Source: Saprospiraceae bacterium
GTDB lineage: Bacteria > Bacteroidota > Bacteroidia > Chitinophagales > Saprospiraceae
NCBI GenBank assembly: GCA_016787525.1
Contig: JAEUUP010000093.1
Location: 1-64,000, forward strand
Direction: 5' to 3'
Length of the DNA stretch: 64,000 nt
Shown here in pieces: positions 51,135-60,536 of the stretch. Numbering within the stretch: the first letter of the stretch is position 1; every line of letters starts with the position of its first letter. Position numbers and translations under genes: made by a program. The notes below the pieces were generated by a model that was not told the DNA's origin, searched no databases, and saw only the letters and a list, made by a program, of their open reading frames with translations.

Positions 51135-54100
51135 ATGAACAAAAAAGGACTTTTACACAACGGTGCTTTTGTTAAGCTGATTCTACTGGGTTTTTCCCTT
51201 TTAAATGCGACAACATCTGAAGCCAAAACGACATTGACAGATACCATCCCTTTGCGCGACCGCGCAGGTGACTACCTACGCGACTCGGTGGTGCATCCGT
51301 TCAATTTGAGCGACCCAACGGTCATCAACAAGACAATTGAGTTTGACCCCCTCAGTAATCAGTACAACGTGACTGAAAAAGTGGGTGATGATTTCTATTA
51401 TCGTGCGCCAACGGTTATGACATATGACGAATACTTGAACTGGAAGGCGAAACAGCAAGAACGAGAATATTTCGAACGCTTGGCTGGTTTGAGCAAACGT
51501 AAAGGTGGGGACAAAATTGACCCTATGTCAAGGGTTGATTTTTCGGCAACGCAAAACAGTAAGCTCAAAATGTTGCTCAAATCGGTGGGTGTCAATGGTA
51601 AATTACCCGAAGTACCAAAGTTGGATATCAAAAAGATGGGGGACAACTTGATAGGTATGATTTTCGGCGACCCGCCAACAGTGGATATTCGTCCACAAGG
51701 TCAGATTGACTTGACTTTGGGTGGTGACTATCGCTACTATGGCAACCCGATTTTGCCAACTTATGCCCGTCGTACAGGCGGTTTGTTGTTCAATATGGAC
51801 ATCCAGATGAATGTTACAGGTAAGATTGGTGAAAAATTAAATTTGAATACAGCCTTTAACAATAAAGCGACATTTGATTTCGATAACTTGATGAAAATCA
51901 ATTACAATTCAAATGTTTTCAGCGAGGACGACATCATCAAGTCCATTGAAGGGGGTAATGTGAACTTACCACTGAGGGGTACTTTGATTCAAGGTAGCCA
52001 GAATTTGTTTGGTGTTAAAACGGAGTTGCAGTTTGGTTATTTGCGTTTGACAGCGATTGCTGCACAGCAACGCAATCGCCGTCAGAATTTGGCAGTGCAA
52101 GGTGGTAGTCAAGTACAGAATTTCAATGTACCTATTGACCAATATGATGAAAATCGCCACTTCTTCTTAACGCATTTCAACCGCAATACGTTTGAAAAAG
52201 CCTTGAAAGAGTTGCCTTTGGTCAATAGTTTGTTTTCGATTGACAAAATCGAGGTGTGGGTATCGAATGAACGTAATGAAGACCGTGAGGTGCGTCAAAT
52301 TGTGGCTTTGGCAGACTTGGGCGAACCGACAAACTTCAATAATCCTCAAGCTGTTCGACGCAAATCAACGGCAAAGTTCTCAAACTTAGACAATCAATAT
52401 TTGCCCGACAACAATGCCAACGACTTATACGAGCGTTTGCAAAACGATGCGGCTCAAACGCGGCGCATCAACACTGTTATTCGACACATCGAGAACAACT
52501 ATGGTTTGGTACAAGGGCAGGACTTTATCAAACGTTCAGCTAAGCGTTTGCAACCTTCTGAATATCAATTCAATCCCAAATTGGGTACTTTGAGTATCAA
52601 TAATGTTGACCGCCAGCAGGTTTTAGGTGTTTCATTCACCTATTTCTACAATGGTCAAGGTCCTTTCCAAGTTGGTGAATTTGGTCAAGATGTGGCGGCA
52701 ACTTCGGGTTCTGCTTTGCCAGGTGGCGACTCGATTTCACAGGTTTTGTTTGTGAAATTGTTGAAAAACACGATTCAAAACCCAGTTATTCCGTTGTATG
52801 ATTTGATGATGAAAAACGTCTATTCGGTTGGTGCTTATGTGACAAATCCGCAAGATTTACGCTTAGACATTGTATATCAAGATGTGAGTGCAGAAAAAGC
52901 GGACAAACGCTCGTTGCCAGAGTTGAGTAAAATTCCGTTATTGACCGTTTTGAATCTCGACCGCCTTAACCAAGTAGGTGACCCACAACCCGATGGACAG
53001 TTTGACTTCATCCCCGATGTCACCATCAACACACGCAATGGTCGTATCATGTTCCCGAAATTAGAGCCATTCGGTTCTTCGATGACGAGCCGTTTGACGG
53101 AACTAGGCATGGACCCCTCAGTAATTCAGAAGTATATTTATCAAGAACTCTACGACTCGACGCTTTTCCGTGCGCAAGAACGCCAAGAGAAAAACCGCTT
53201 CATCATAAGAGGTCAAGTGAAATCAACGGCGAGTAACCGCATTCAGCTCAATGCATTTGGCTTGCGCCCTGGTGCGGTGACGGTGACAGCTGGCTCTTTC
53301 CAATTGTTGGAAGGTGTGGACTATGCGATTGACTACGGTACTTCGACTCTGACGATTTTGAATCCTGCTTATGTTGCACCGAATATTCCGTTGAATGTGA
53401 GCTATGAAGATAACGCTTTGTTTGGTTTCCAAACTCGAACCATGTTGGGTGTGCGTGCCGATTATAAAGTGAACAAAAACTTCAACGTAGGTGCGACGTT
53501 TATGAATCTCTTTGAGATTCCTTATACTCGAAAAGTGAATTTTGGTGATGATCCAATTAATAATAAAGTGTATGGCGCGGACATCAATTTTACAGAGGAT
53601 GCACCTTGGCTGACCAAATTAGTGGACAAATTGCCATTTATAGAAACAAAAGAACCTTCAAAAATCACAGTCAGCGCGGAAGCGGCTGTATTACAACCAG
53701 GTCACTCCAAAGCGATTGAAGGACCTAAAGGCGATTGTACAGAAAATGGTGGTATCGTTTATCTCGACGACTTTGAGGGTAGTAGTTCGCCATTTTCGCT
53801 CATGGCACAACCCAATGCTTGGCAAATTGCGAGTGTGCCACAAAAAAACCGTTTGTTTCCAGAGTCTAGCGCAGATAGTGTCTTGTCTGGTGTCAATAGA
53901 GCTTTGTTGAACTGGTATCGCATTGACCAATTTGTGCGCGAACGCGGTTCGGCTGCCGATAAAGCGAATACAGACCCTTGCACTGCTGCAATTGGTCAAA
54001 CAGAAGTTTTCCCGAATCGTGATCCACTTTTGAACGGTGGATTCAGCAACTTCTTACCAACTTTCGACTTGAGTTACTATCCAAGTGAGCGTGGTCCATA

Positions 54101-57100
54101 CAATTTCGATGCACCTCCTGGTGCGTCGCGTTACCCATATTCGGCAGGTATTCGTGGTGATGGCAATTTGAATGCTCCTGCGACTCGGTGGGCTGGTGTC
54201 ATGCGTGGTTTGACGACAACAGATTTTGAGCAAGCCAACGTGGAATATGTGGATTTTTGGTTGCTCGACCCATTCTTGAAAGATCAAAATCCAAACGAAA
54301 ACCCAGGTACGATGTACATCCACTTGGGCGATATTTCGGAAGATATTTTGAGAGATGGTCGCAAAGCCTATGAAAATGGTTTACCATCTTCCGACAATCC
54401 TAATTTCAAAATAGATAGAACACCTTGGGGGATTGTGCCGCGTACTGAAATCCCATTGCCTAACTCATTCTCGGCTTCGGAAGAGGCTCGTAAAGCACAG
54501 GATTTGGGTCTCGATGGCATGACAGATGCTGACGAAACATCACACTATCAAAACTGGTTGTCGAAGTTCAGTCCTATACCTGCAAAGGTGGCGAGTGACC
54601 CTGCCAATGACAACTTTACGTATTATAATGACGAAGCGGCTTACGCCAATGGTACAGATGTATTGACACGCTACAAACGTTTCAACGGTTTGCAAGGCAA
54701 TGCTGCTTCAAATTCAGGTTTCCAAGTACAATCGGCTACGAACTTGCCCGATGCAGAAGACATCAATCGCGACAACTCTTTTGAAGAAAATGAGGCTTAT
54801 TTCTCTTATAAAATTCCTATTTCGAGAGACTATTTCAGCCCTACGACTAATAAGTACTATATCGAAAATACACCAGACCCGAATGGCAGCGGTCGTATTT
54901 GGCATCATTTCCGTGTGCCAATTGATGCTTTCGACTCAAAACATGGTGCGATCAACGACTTCCGTTCTATTCGCTTCATGCGTTTGATTGTCAAAGATTT
55001 TGAGAAGCCTGTATGTCTGCGTTTTGCCAAATTGGACTTGATTCGTAACCAATGGAGACGGTACAAGAGACCCCTCAGTAAAGACGGTGTTGATGTATTG
55101 AATCGAGCAGATTTGAGTGCCATGGAGTTAGTTTCAGTCAATTTGGAGGAAAATTCCAAGAAGTTTCCATTCAACTACGTCATTCCGCCTTGTATCCAAC
55201 GCGAGGTCATTCCGAACGCCTTTGCAGCCAATGCACGTCAGAATGAGCAGTCTTTGGGTGTGCGTATGCAAAATATTTTGCCTAATGTGCCAAAAGCGGC
55301 TTTCAAATTGTTCAGCTCAGATATGCGTATCTATGAGCGTTTGAAAATGTTTATCCATGCGGAGCAACCCGATGGTGGCGTAACTTTGAATGACAAAATG
55401 AGTGTTTTCATGCGTATTGGTTCCGACTTTGAGCGCAACTACTACGAATATGAAATCCCTCTGAAAATGTCAGACATCACCAAACTTCCTGCTTCCAATA
55501 CATCAGAAGAGTATAAAAATGAGGTTTGGTTGAAAGACAACAGTTTCGACTTCCCCCTCAGTATTTTGACAAAAATTAAGGTAGAACGGAATGCTCAGAA
55601 TGCTGATTTGACAAAAGTATATGCCGTAACAAGTTCTGAAAACCCGAACCACAAGGTCAAAATCATCGGTAATCCAGACATCGGAACGGTAAAAGGTATC
55701 ATGGTGGGTGTCTATAACAACGACCGTGTGCCACACGACCTCGAAATGTGGATCAACGAGTTGCGTATGACGGGTCTGAATGAAAATGCAGGCGGTGCAG
55801 CCATTGCGCGCGTGGACATGAAAATGGCAGATTTTGGTAATCTAAGCGTTTCAGGCAACTATTTGGGCATTGGTTATGGTGCAATTGACCAACGTGTAAC
55901 GCAACGTAGCCGCGAACAAGTGACCGAATACGCACTTAATGGCAATTTTGAGTTGGGTAAATTTTTCAATCAAAAAATCGGTCTTCATGTGCCGTTCAAC
56001 GTCCAGTATTCAAACAATACACGTACACCAGAGTTTGACCCTTATGATTTGGACATCAAACTGAAAGAAAAATTGCAGTCAGAAACAAATGGCGAAAAAC
56101 GCCAAGAAATCAAAGACGCTGCTCAAACAGTGCAAATCATCAAAGGCTATTCTTTCAACAATGTCCGCAAAGACCGTACAGGCGCAAGCGAGCGCAAACC
56201 TGCACCGTGGGACATCGAAAACTTTGCCGTTTCATATGCCAATACAACCGTTGACCGCCACGACCCATTGGTAGAAAGTGACGCAAAACTGAGTAAAAAA
56301 GGAAGTTTGGACTACAACTATTCGCGTGAACCACTTTATGTCACGCCATTCAAAAAGTTGGTAAAAAATCCAAAAGTTGAGAAATATACCAAACTGATAA
56401 CAGAAATGAATTTTAACCCCATCCCGAACAATGTGGGCTTCAATACAATTCTAGACCGTCAGTTGAATATCACTAAGTACCGTTTTTCGGGTGACGATGA
56501 TGCGTTCAACACGTTCTACATTCGTCGTTTCAGTTGGGACAGAAACTACAATTTGCAATGGGATTTGACACGTTCTTTGAAATTGAATTATGATGCCAAA
56601 AACTTCTCAATCGTGGATGAGTTGCCTGATTACGACCAATTGGGCGCACCTGTTGATCCCGATGCACAACGCAAGTTCTTAAACAACAATTTGAAAAACT
56701 TTGGTCGTGCCAAGCGTTATGACCACAATATCAATGTAAATTACACTGTTCCAATGCGCAATATCCCGTATTTAGACTGGATTCAATTGCGTGGCACTTA
56801 CACAGCGTCGTATGGTTGGGAGGCAGCAGCTTTGGGTTTTGAAAGCATTGGCAACAATATCAACAACAAACAAAGCCGTCAAGTCAATGCGGATATGAAC
56901 TTTACACAGTTCTACAATCAGTTCAAATATTTACGGAAAATCCAAGAGCCACTATTCAAGCCAACTGTGGATAAAAAGAACAAACGGGCCACAAAACCAG
57001 GCGTGACTTTAGACCCCTCAGTAAAAAAGCTGCCCGACTTGGCTGCGGCTTCTGATACAACGAAAGGCAAAAAGAAGAAAAAAGAACAGAAAGAATACGA

Positions 57101-58565
57101 GCCTTCAGGTGCAGAAAAAATCTTGATTCGTCCACTATTGCTGCTCCGTAATGCGCGATTGAATTATACGGAACAATACTATTCATTCGTGCCTGGCTTT
57201 ACACCTCAAGCCCGCATGTTTGGTATGTCAGATCTCTCGAAACCAGGCTGGGATTACGTTTTGGGATATCATCAAGCGGATGAAAATTGGCTCGATGATG
57301 CAGGTGCGAGAAGCTGGATTTCGAGAGATATTCGCCAAGTACGCCCAACTTTGAACAACTATTCACAACAAATTGATGCGCGTGTGACAGTTGAACCATT
57401 CACAGATTTCCGTGTGGACATTGATTTGACGAAAAACTATGTCAAAAATCAATCGCAAGAGTATCGTGTAACAGACTCAACAGGAGGGCCATTGTACCAT
57501 AACAACCGTTTTGACGAAGGTTCGTACAATATCTCTTATTTTACTTTGAACACCTTGTTCAGTAACATTAATGATGTATTCAATACATTCAGCAACAATA
57601 GAGAGGTTTTATCTCAAATTTTAGGTGCAGGTCAACCCATTCACCCAGAATTCCCGACTTATCGCCAAGGATTTGGCCCAACCAACCAAGATGTTGTTGT
57701 ACCAGCGTTTATTGCTGCTTATACGGGTCGAAACGTTACGACCAGCAATCGCAATTTGTTCAATGAACGCCCCTCAGTAAACTGGCGTTTGTCGTACAAT
57801 GGTTTAGCAAAATTACCGGGTTTGAAAAACACATTCAATAATATCAGTATCACGCACGGTTATAAATCGTCGTTGACAGTCAATTCATACAGAACATCAC
57901 AGTTCTATGATGTGAATCAGCCGACCAAACCGCGTATTGGTTCGCCTTATGAGTATTACTCGCAGTACGATATTCCTGTGATAGCGATTACAGAGCAGTT
58001 TTCACCACTTTTGGGTATTGATATGAGTTTTAAAACAGGGGCTAATTTTGGGATGCAGTACCGCAAAAGCCGTAATTTGGGCTTAAGTTTGTCAGATACA
58101 CGTTTGCAAGAGACAAAAACATCTGAAATCCAAGTCAAATTCGGTCATCGCATCAAGAATGTGTACATCAAAGCCTTAGACATCAATCTCGACGGCGCAG
58201 CGAAGAAAAAGCCTGTCAAAAAGAAAGATGAAGACCTAACTACACCGTCAGGCGACCCAACGGCTGACCCGAAAGCGAAGAAGAAAAAAGAACCCAAAGC
58301 GAAAAAAGGCAATGATTTGGTATTGAACTTTGACCTATCGTTCCGTGATGACATCACCGAAAACCATCTTCTAGGTCAAGGAACAGATGTGCCTTCACGG
58401 GGTTCAAAAACCATTCGCGTATCGCCTTCGGCAACTTATACCATCAACAAACGCCTCGATTTGCGTTTCTATGTGGACTACAACCACATCACACCTTACA
58501 CAACAGCGGCTTTCCCTTCGACGACAGCTACTGGTGGTTTTGTGGTGACGTTTAAATTAAATTAA
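51135..58565 (+). CDS. sprA: Type IX secretion outer-membrane translocon SprA
   Basis: 2476 residues from ATG 51135, which gives a signal peptide (MNKKGLLHNGAFVKLILLGF); an in-frame ATG at 51009 would not. SprA (Sov in Porphyromonas) is the giant barrel through which T9SS cargo crosses the outer membrane. Family features: DIRPQGQIDLTLGGDYRYYG, the YLDDFEGSSSPFSL block, and a C-terminal barrel end LRFYVDYNHITPYT. Lys-rich inserts occur near residues 1975-2000 and 2355-2400. Seven motif copies lie inside (51347, 51971, 53114, 55071, 55553, 57014, 57770), one in the 5' leader (51088) and one just after the stop (58567). Six of the seven internal copies are antisense, giving PLS or PSV tripeptides. 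Confidence 0.96.
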   Translation: MNKKGLLHNGAFVKLILLGFSLLNATTSEAKTTLTDTIPLRDRAGDYLRDSVVHPFNLSDPTVINKTIEFDPLSNQYNVTEKVGDDFYYRAPTVMTYDEYLNWKAKQQEREYFERLAGLSKRKGGDKIDPMSRVDFSATQNSKLKMLLKSVGVNGKLPEVPKLDIKKMGDNLIGMIFGDPPTVDIRPQGQIDLTLGGDYRYYGNPILPTYARRTGGLLFNMDIQMNVTGKIGEKLNLNTAFNNKATFDFDNLMKINYNSNVFSEDDIIKSIEGGNVNLPLRGTLIQGSQNLFGVKTELQFGYLRLTAIAAQQRNRRQNLAVQGGSQVQNFNVPIDQYDENRHFFLTHFNRNTFEKALKELPLVNSLFSIDKIEVWVSNERNEDREVRQIVALADLGEPTNFNNPQAVRRKSTAKFSNLDNQYLPDNNANDLYERLQNDAAQTRRINTVIRHIENNYGLVQGQDFIKRSAKRLQPSEYQFNPKLGTLSINNVDRQQVLGVSFTYFYNGQGPFQVGEFGQDVAATSGSALPGGDSISQVLFVKLLKNTIQNPVIPLYDLMMKNVYSVGAYVTNPQDLRLDIVYQDVSAEKADKRSLPELSKIPLLTVLNLDRLNQVGDPQPDGQFDFIPDVTINTRNGRIMFPKLEPFGSSMTSRLTELGMDPSVIQKYIYQELYDSTLFRAQERQEKNRFIIRGQVKSTASNRIQLNAFGLRPGAVTVTAGSFQLLEGVDYAIDYGTSTLTILNPAYVAPNIPLNVSYEDNALFGFQTRTMLGVRADYKVNKNFNVGATFMNLFEIPYTRKVNFGDDPINNKVYGADINFTEDAPWLTKLVDKLPFIETKEPSKITVSAEAAVLQPGHSKAIEGPKGDCTENGGIVYLDDFEGSSSPFSLMAQPNAWQIASVPQKNRLFPESSADSVLSGVNRALLNWYRIDQFVRERGSAADKANTDPCTAAIGQTEVFPNRDPLLNGGFSNFLPTFDLSYYPSERGPYNFDAPPGASRYPYSAGIRGDGNLNAPATRWAGVMRGLTTTDFEQANVEYVDFWLLDPFLKDQNPNENPGTMYIHLGDISEDILRDGRKAYENGLPSSDNPNFKIDRTPWGIVPRTEIPLPNSFSASEEARKAQDLGLDGMTDADETSHYQNWLSKFSPIPAKVASDPANDNFTYYNDEAAYANGTDVLTRYKRFNGLQGNAASNSGFQVQSATNLPDAEDINRDNSFEENEAYFSYKIPISRDYFSPTTNKYYIENTPDPNGSGRIWHHFRVPIDAFDSKHGAINDFRSIRFMRLIVKDFEKPVCLRFAKLDLIRNQWRRYKRPLSKDGVDVLNRADLSAMELVSVNLEENSKKFPFNYVIPPCIQREVIPNAFAANARQNEQSLGVRMQNILPNVPKAAFKLFSSDMRIYERLKMFIHAEQPDGGVTLNDKMSVFMRIGSDFERNYYEYEIPLKMSDITKLPASNTSEEYKNEVWLKDNSFDFPLSILTKIKVERNAQNADLTKVYAVTSSENPNHKVKIIGNPDIGTVKGIMVGVYNNDRVPHDLEMWINELRMTGLNENAGGAAIARVDMKMADFGNLSVSGNYLGIGYGAIDQRVTQRSREQVTEYALNGNFELGKFFNQKIGLHVPFNVQYSNNTRTPEFDPYDLDIKLKEKLQSETNGEKRQEIKDAAQTVQIIKGYSFNNVRKDRTGASERKPAPWDIENFAVSYANTTVDRHDPLVESDAKLSKKGSLDYNYSREPLYVTPFKKLVKNPKVEKYTKLITEMNFNPIPNNVGFNTILDRQLNITKYRFSGDDDAFNTFYIRRFSWDRNYNLQWDLTRSLKLNYDAKNFSIVDELPDYDQLGAPVDPDAQRKFLNNNLKNFGRAKRYDHNINVNYTVPMRNIPYLDWIQLRGTYTASYGWEAAALGFESIGNNINNKQSRQVNADMNFTQFYNQFKYLRKIQEPLFKPTVDKKNKRATKPGVTLDPSVKKLPDLAAASDTTKGKKKKKEQKEYEPSGAEKILIRPLLLLRNARLNYTEQYYSFVPGFTPQARMFGMSDLSKPGWDYVLGYHQADENWLDDAGARSWISRDIRQVRPTLNNYSQQIDARVTVEPFTDFRVDIDLTKNYVKNQSQEYRVTDSTGGPLYHNNRFDEGSYNISYFTLNTLFSNINDVFNTFSNNREVLSQILGAGQPIHPEFPTYRQGFGPTNQDVVVPAFIAAYTGRNVTTSNRNLFNERPSVNWRLSYNGLAKLPGLKNTFNNISITHGYKSSLTVNSYRTSQFYDVNQPTKPRIGSPYEYYSQYDIPVIAITEQFSPLLGIDMSFKTGANFGMQYRKSRNLGLSLSDTRLQETKTSEIQVKFGHRIKNVYIKALDINLDGAAKKKPVKKKDEDLTTPSGDPTADPKAKKKKEPKAKKGNDLVLNFDLSFRDDITENHLLGQGTDVPSRGSKTIRVSPSATYTINKRLDLRFYVDYNHITPYTTAAFPSTTATGGFVVTFKLN

Positions 58566-58589
58566 GATACTGAGGGGGTAAACTTTCTG

Positions 58590-58628
58590 AGGTCGGCGAG
58601 GTTATGAACTTCGCCGACCTTCTTTTTT
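58590..58628 (+). terminator. Intrinsic terminator of sprA
   Basis: AGGTCGGCGA and TCGCCGACCT form the stem, extended inward by GTT/AAC, followed by TCTTTTTT. It lies 25 bp after the stop codon. Confidence 0.92.
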
Positions 58629-58808
58629 AGGGTTTTAACAAAACTTTAAGCACCAAGTTTTTGATTTTTTGTTATAGAAAACAGAGTGCGCATCTAAAAA
58701 GTAAGTGTTAAGATGTCAAAAAGGTGTCAAAAAGAGAATTTTAACACTTTTAACACAATAACTTTAATATTTAAAAGAGTCTTAACTACATGGTTTTTAG
58801 AAATGCTG

Positions 58809-58816
58809 TAAATTTG
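58809..58816 (+). promoter_or_regulatory. -7 element of the Tyr/Trp-rich gene
   Basis: TAAATTTG fits TAnnTTTG, about 95 bp ahead of the ATG at 58912. Confidence 0.4.
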
Positions 58817-58911
58817 GAGGTATGATTCGGAAAGCGAATTGATTTCATTACCATTAAACTAAACTACTTATTTACAGTCTTCTTTATACACAATTAAAAA
58901 CTGAGTGTCAG

Positions 58912-60330
58912 ATGAAAAAAGGGATAATTTTCGCAGCTTTGTTGATGCTTATAACTGTTTCAGTGAAAGCACAATTCGACGATGTCTATTACGACCCTGC
59001 TCGTGATAGCCGTCCAACCGCCACTACTTCTCGTAACCAAAATGCACCACAAAGAGATGATAATGGCTCGCAATCAAGTTATGATGATGACTATTACGAC
59101 AACGGCAGCTCCAATGGTGGTGACTACTACGAATATGACGACGAATACGATGATTATGCTTACTCTACACGCATTCGTCGCTTCCACCGTCCTTACCGTG
59201 GATTCGATTATTACAATGTGGCTTATGTAGATTATGGCTACTATGACCCATTCTACTACGACCGCTTTTTCATGCGTCCAGGTGTAACCATCGTTTTAGG
59301 TGGCAACAATTATTGGAATCGCTGGAATCGTTACAATCGTTGGTACAGCGGCTCATGGTTCAATCGCTATTGGGACGATTGGTGCTATACAAGTTATGGT
59401 TTCAACAATCCGTATTATTACAATAATTTTTACTCTCCTTGGGGCTATTCAAACTACTATTCGCCTGGGGGCTTTAATGGTGGTTGGAACTCATGGAATG
59501 ACCCTTATTGCTACAATGGTGGCTGGGGTTGGAATCGCTACAACCGTTGGAACAATCCTTATCAGACAGGACACACATGGGTCAATACACCCGTGGCAAA
59601 TGCAGGTAACAAATACTACGGCCCTCGCAAAAGTGGTGGTGCGATTCGTGAAGTAACAGGGCCAAGTGGTCAAACAACTGGCAGACGCAATGATATTGGC
59701 ACAAACAATCCGACGCGCAACAATACGCCTGCTAAGGTTGATATGAGAAAAGAACAAATGAACGACGGTACAGCAACACCAAGGAATGGTGGCAGTGTAA
59801 AACGCTACGACCCAGTGCCATCGGATGGACGTACTGAGGGGGTGACTGACCGCCCAACACGCACAACAGAACGTCCTGCACCGAACTATGATCGTCCAAC
59901 GCGTACGACAGAAACAACACCGAATAATGACCGTCCAACACGCACCTACGAGCGTCCAGCACCAAACTACGACCGCCCACAACGCACGACGGAAACAACA
60001 ACACCGAGTAATGACCGTCCGACTCGCACCTACGAGCGTCCTGCGCCGAACTATGACAGACCGCAACGTAGCACAGAATCTGACCGCCCATCACGTACAT
60101 ACGAACGTCCTGCACCAAACTACGACCGTCCACAACGTTCGGAAACACCACGACAAGAGTCGCCTCGCTATGAAGCACCACGTCGTGAAGCACCGCGTCA
60201 AGAGTCGCCTCGTTATGAAGCACCGCGTCAAGAGTCTCGTAGCTATTCGCCACCATCTAGCTCACCTTCACGCAGCGAAAGCCATAGTAGCCCTGCGCCA
60301 AGTAGAAATGGTGGTAATCGCAGAGAGTAA
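58912..60330 (+). CDS. Secreted low-complexity protein, Tyr/Trp/Asn-rich with Arg-Pro repeats
   Basis: 472 residues with a signal peptide (MKKGIIFAALLMLITVSVKAQ). Three parts follow: an acidic Tyr/Asp region (about 22-85), a Tyr/Trp/Asn/Gly-rich region (85-245, for instance NNYWNRWNRYNRWYSGSWFN), and an Arg/Pro-rich tail with repeats DRPTRTYERPAPNY (about 310-410) and PRQESPRYEAPR (about 415-440). It is probably an adhesive or matrix-like envelope protein; function unknown. A motif copy (59832, sense) encodes RTEGVTD just before the repeats start. Confidence 0.8.
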   Translation: MKKGIIFAALLMLITVSVKAQFDDVYYDPARDSRPTATTSRNQNAPQRDDNGSQSSYDDDYYDNGSSNGGDYYEYDDEYDDYAYSTRIRRFHRPYRGFDYYNVAYVDYGYYDPFYYDRFFMRPGVTIVLGGNNYWNRWNRYNRWYSGSWFNRYWDDWCYTSYGFNNPYYYNNFYSPWGYSNYYSPGGFNGGWNSWNDPYCYNGGWGWNRYNRWNNPYQTGHTWVNTPVANAGNKYYGPRKSGGAIREVTGPSGQTTGRRNDIGTNNPTRNNTPAKVDMRKEQMNDGTATPRNGGSVKRYDPVPSDGRTEGVTDRPTRTTERPAPNYDRPTRTTETTPNNDRPTRTYERPAPNYDRPQRTTETTTPSNDRPTRTYERPAPNYDRPQRSTESDRPSRTYERPAPNYDRPQRSETPRQESPRYEAPRREAPRQESPRYEAPRQESRSYSPPSSSPSRSESHSSPAPSRNGGNRRE

Positions 60331-60373
60331 GTTGTAAACCATGTAAAATAGTATCGTTTCTATATAATATTCA

Positions 60374-60414
60374 AAAAGCGGGTGTAGTGCTAACCACTCT
60401 GCGCCCGCTTTTTT
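60374..60414 (+). terminator. Intrinsic terminator of the Tyr/Trp-rich gene
   Basis: AAGCGGGTGTAGTG pairs imperfectly with CACTCTGCGCCCGCTT, followed by TTTT. It lies about 45 bp after the stop. Confidence 0.8.
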
Positions 60415-60536
60415 CATGCAACGATACCCCCTCAGTAATTGAGTAATTTGAGATTCATTGTCTTGTTATAAACAATTGACAGTCAATCCAATAAATGATA
60501 TTCAACCATCAATAAACAATAAAAATAGAATTTGTT

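Larger units (their letters stand above)
58566..58911. other. Intergenic region after sprA
   Basis: 346 bp containing a motif copy (58567), the sprA terminator (58590-58628) and a -7 element for the next gene (58809-58816). Between 58640 and 58800 I see only AT-rich DNA. Confidence 0.75.
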
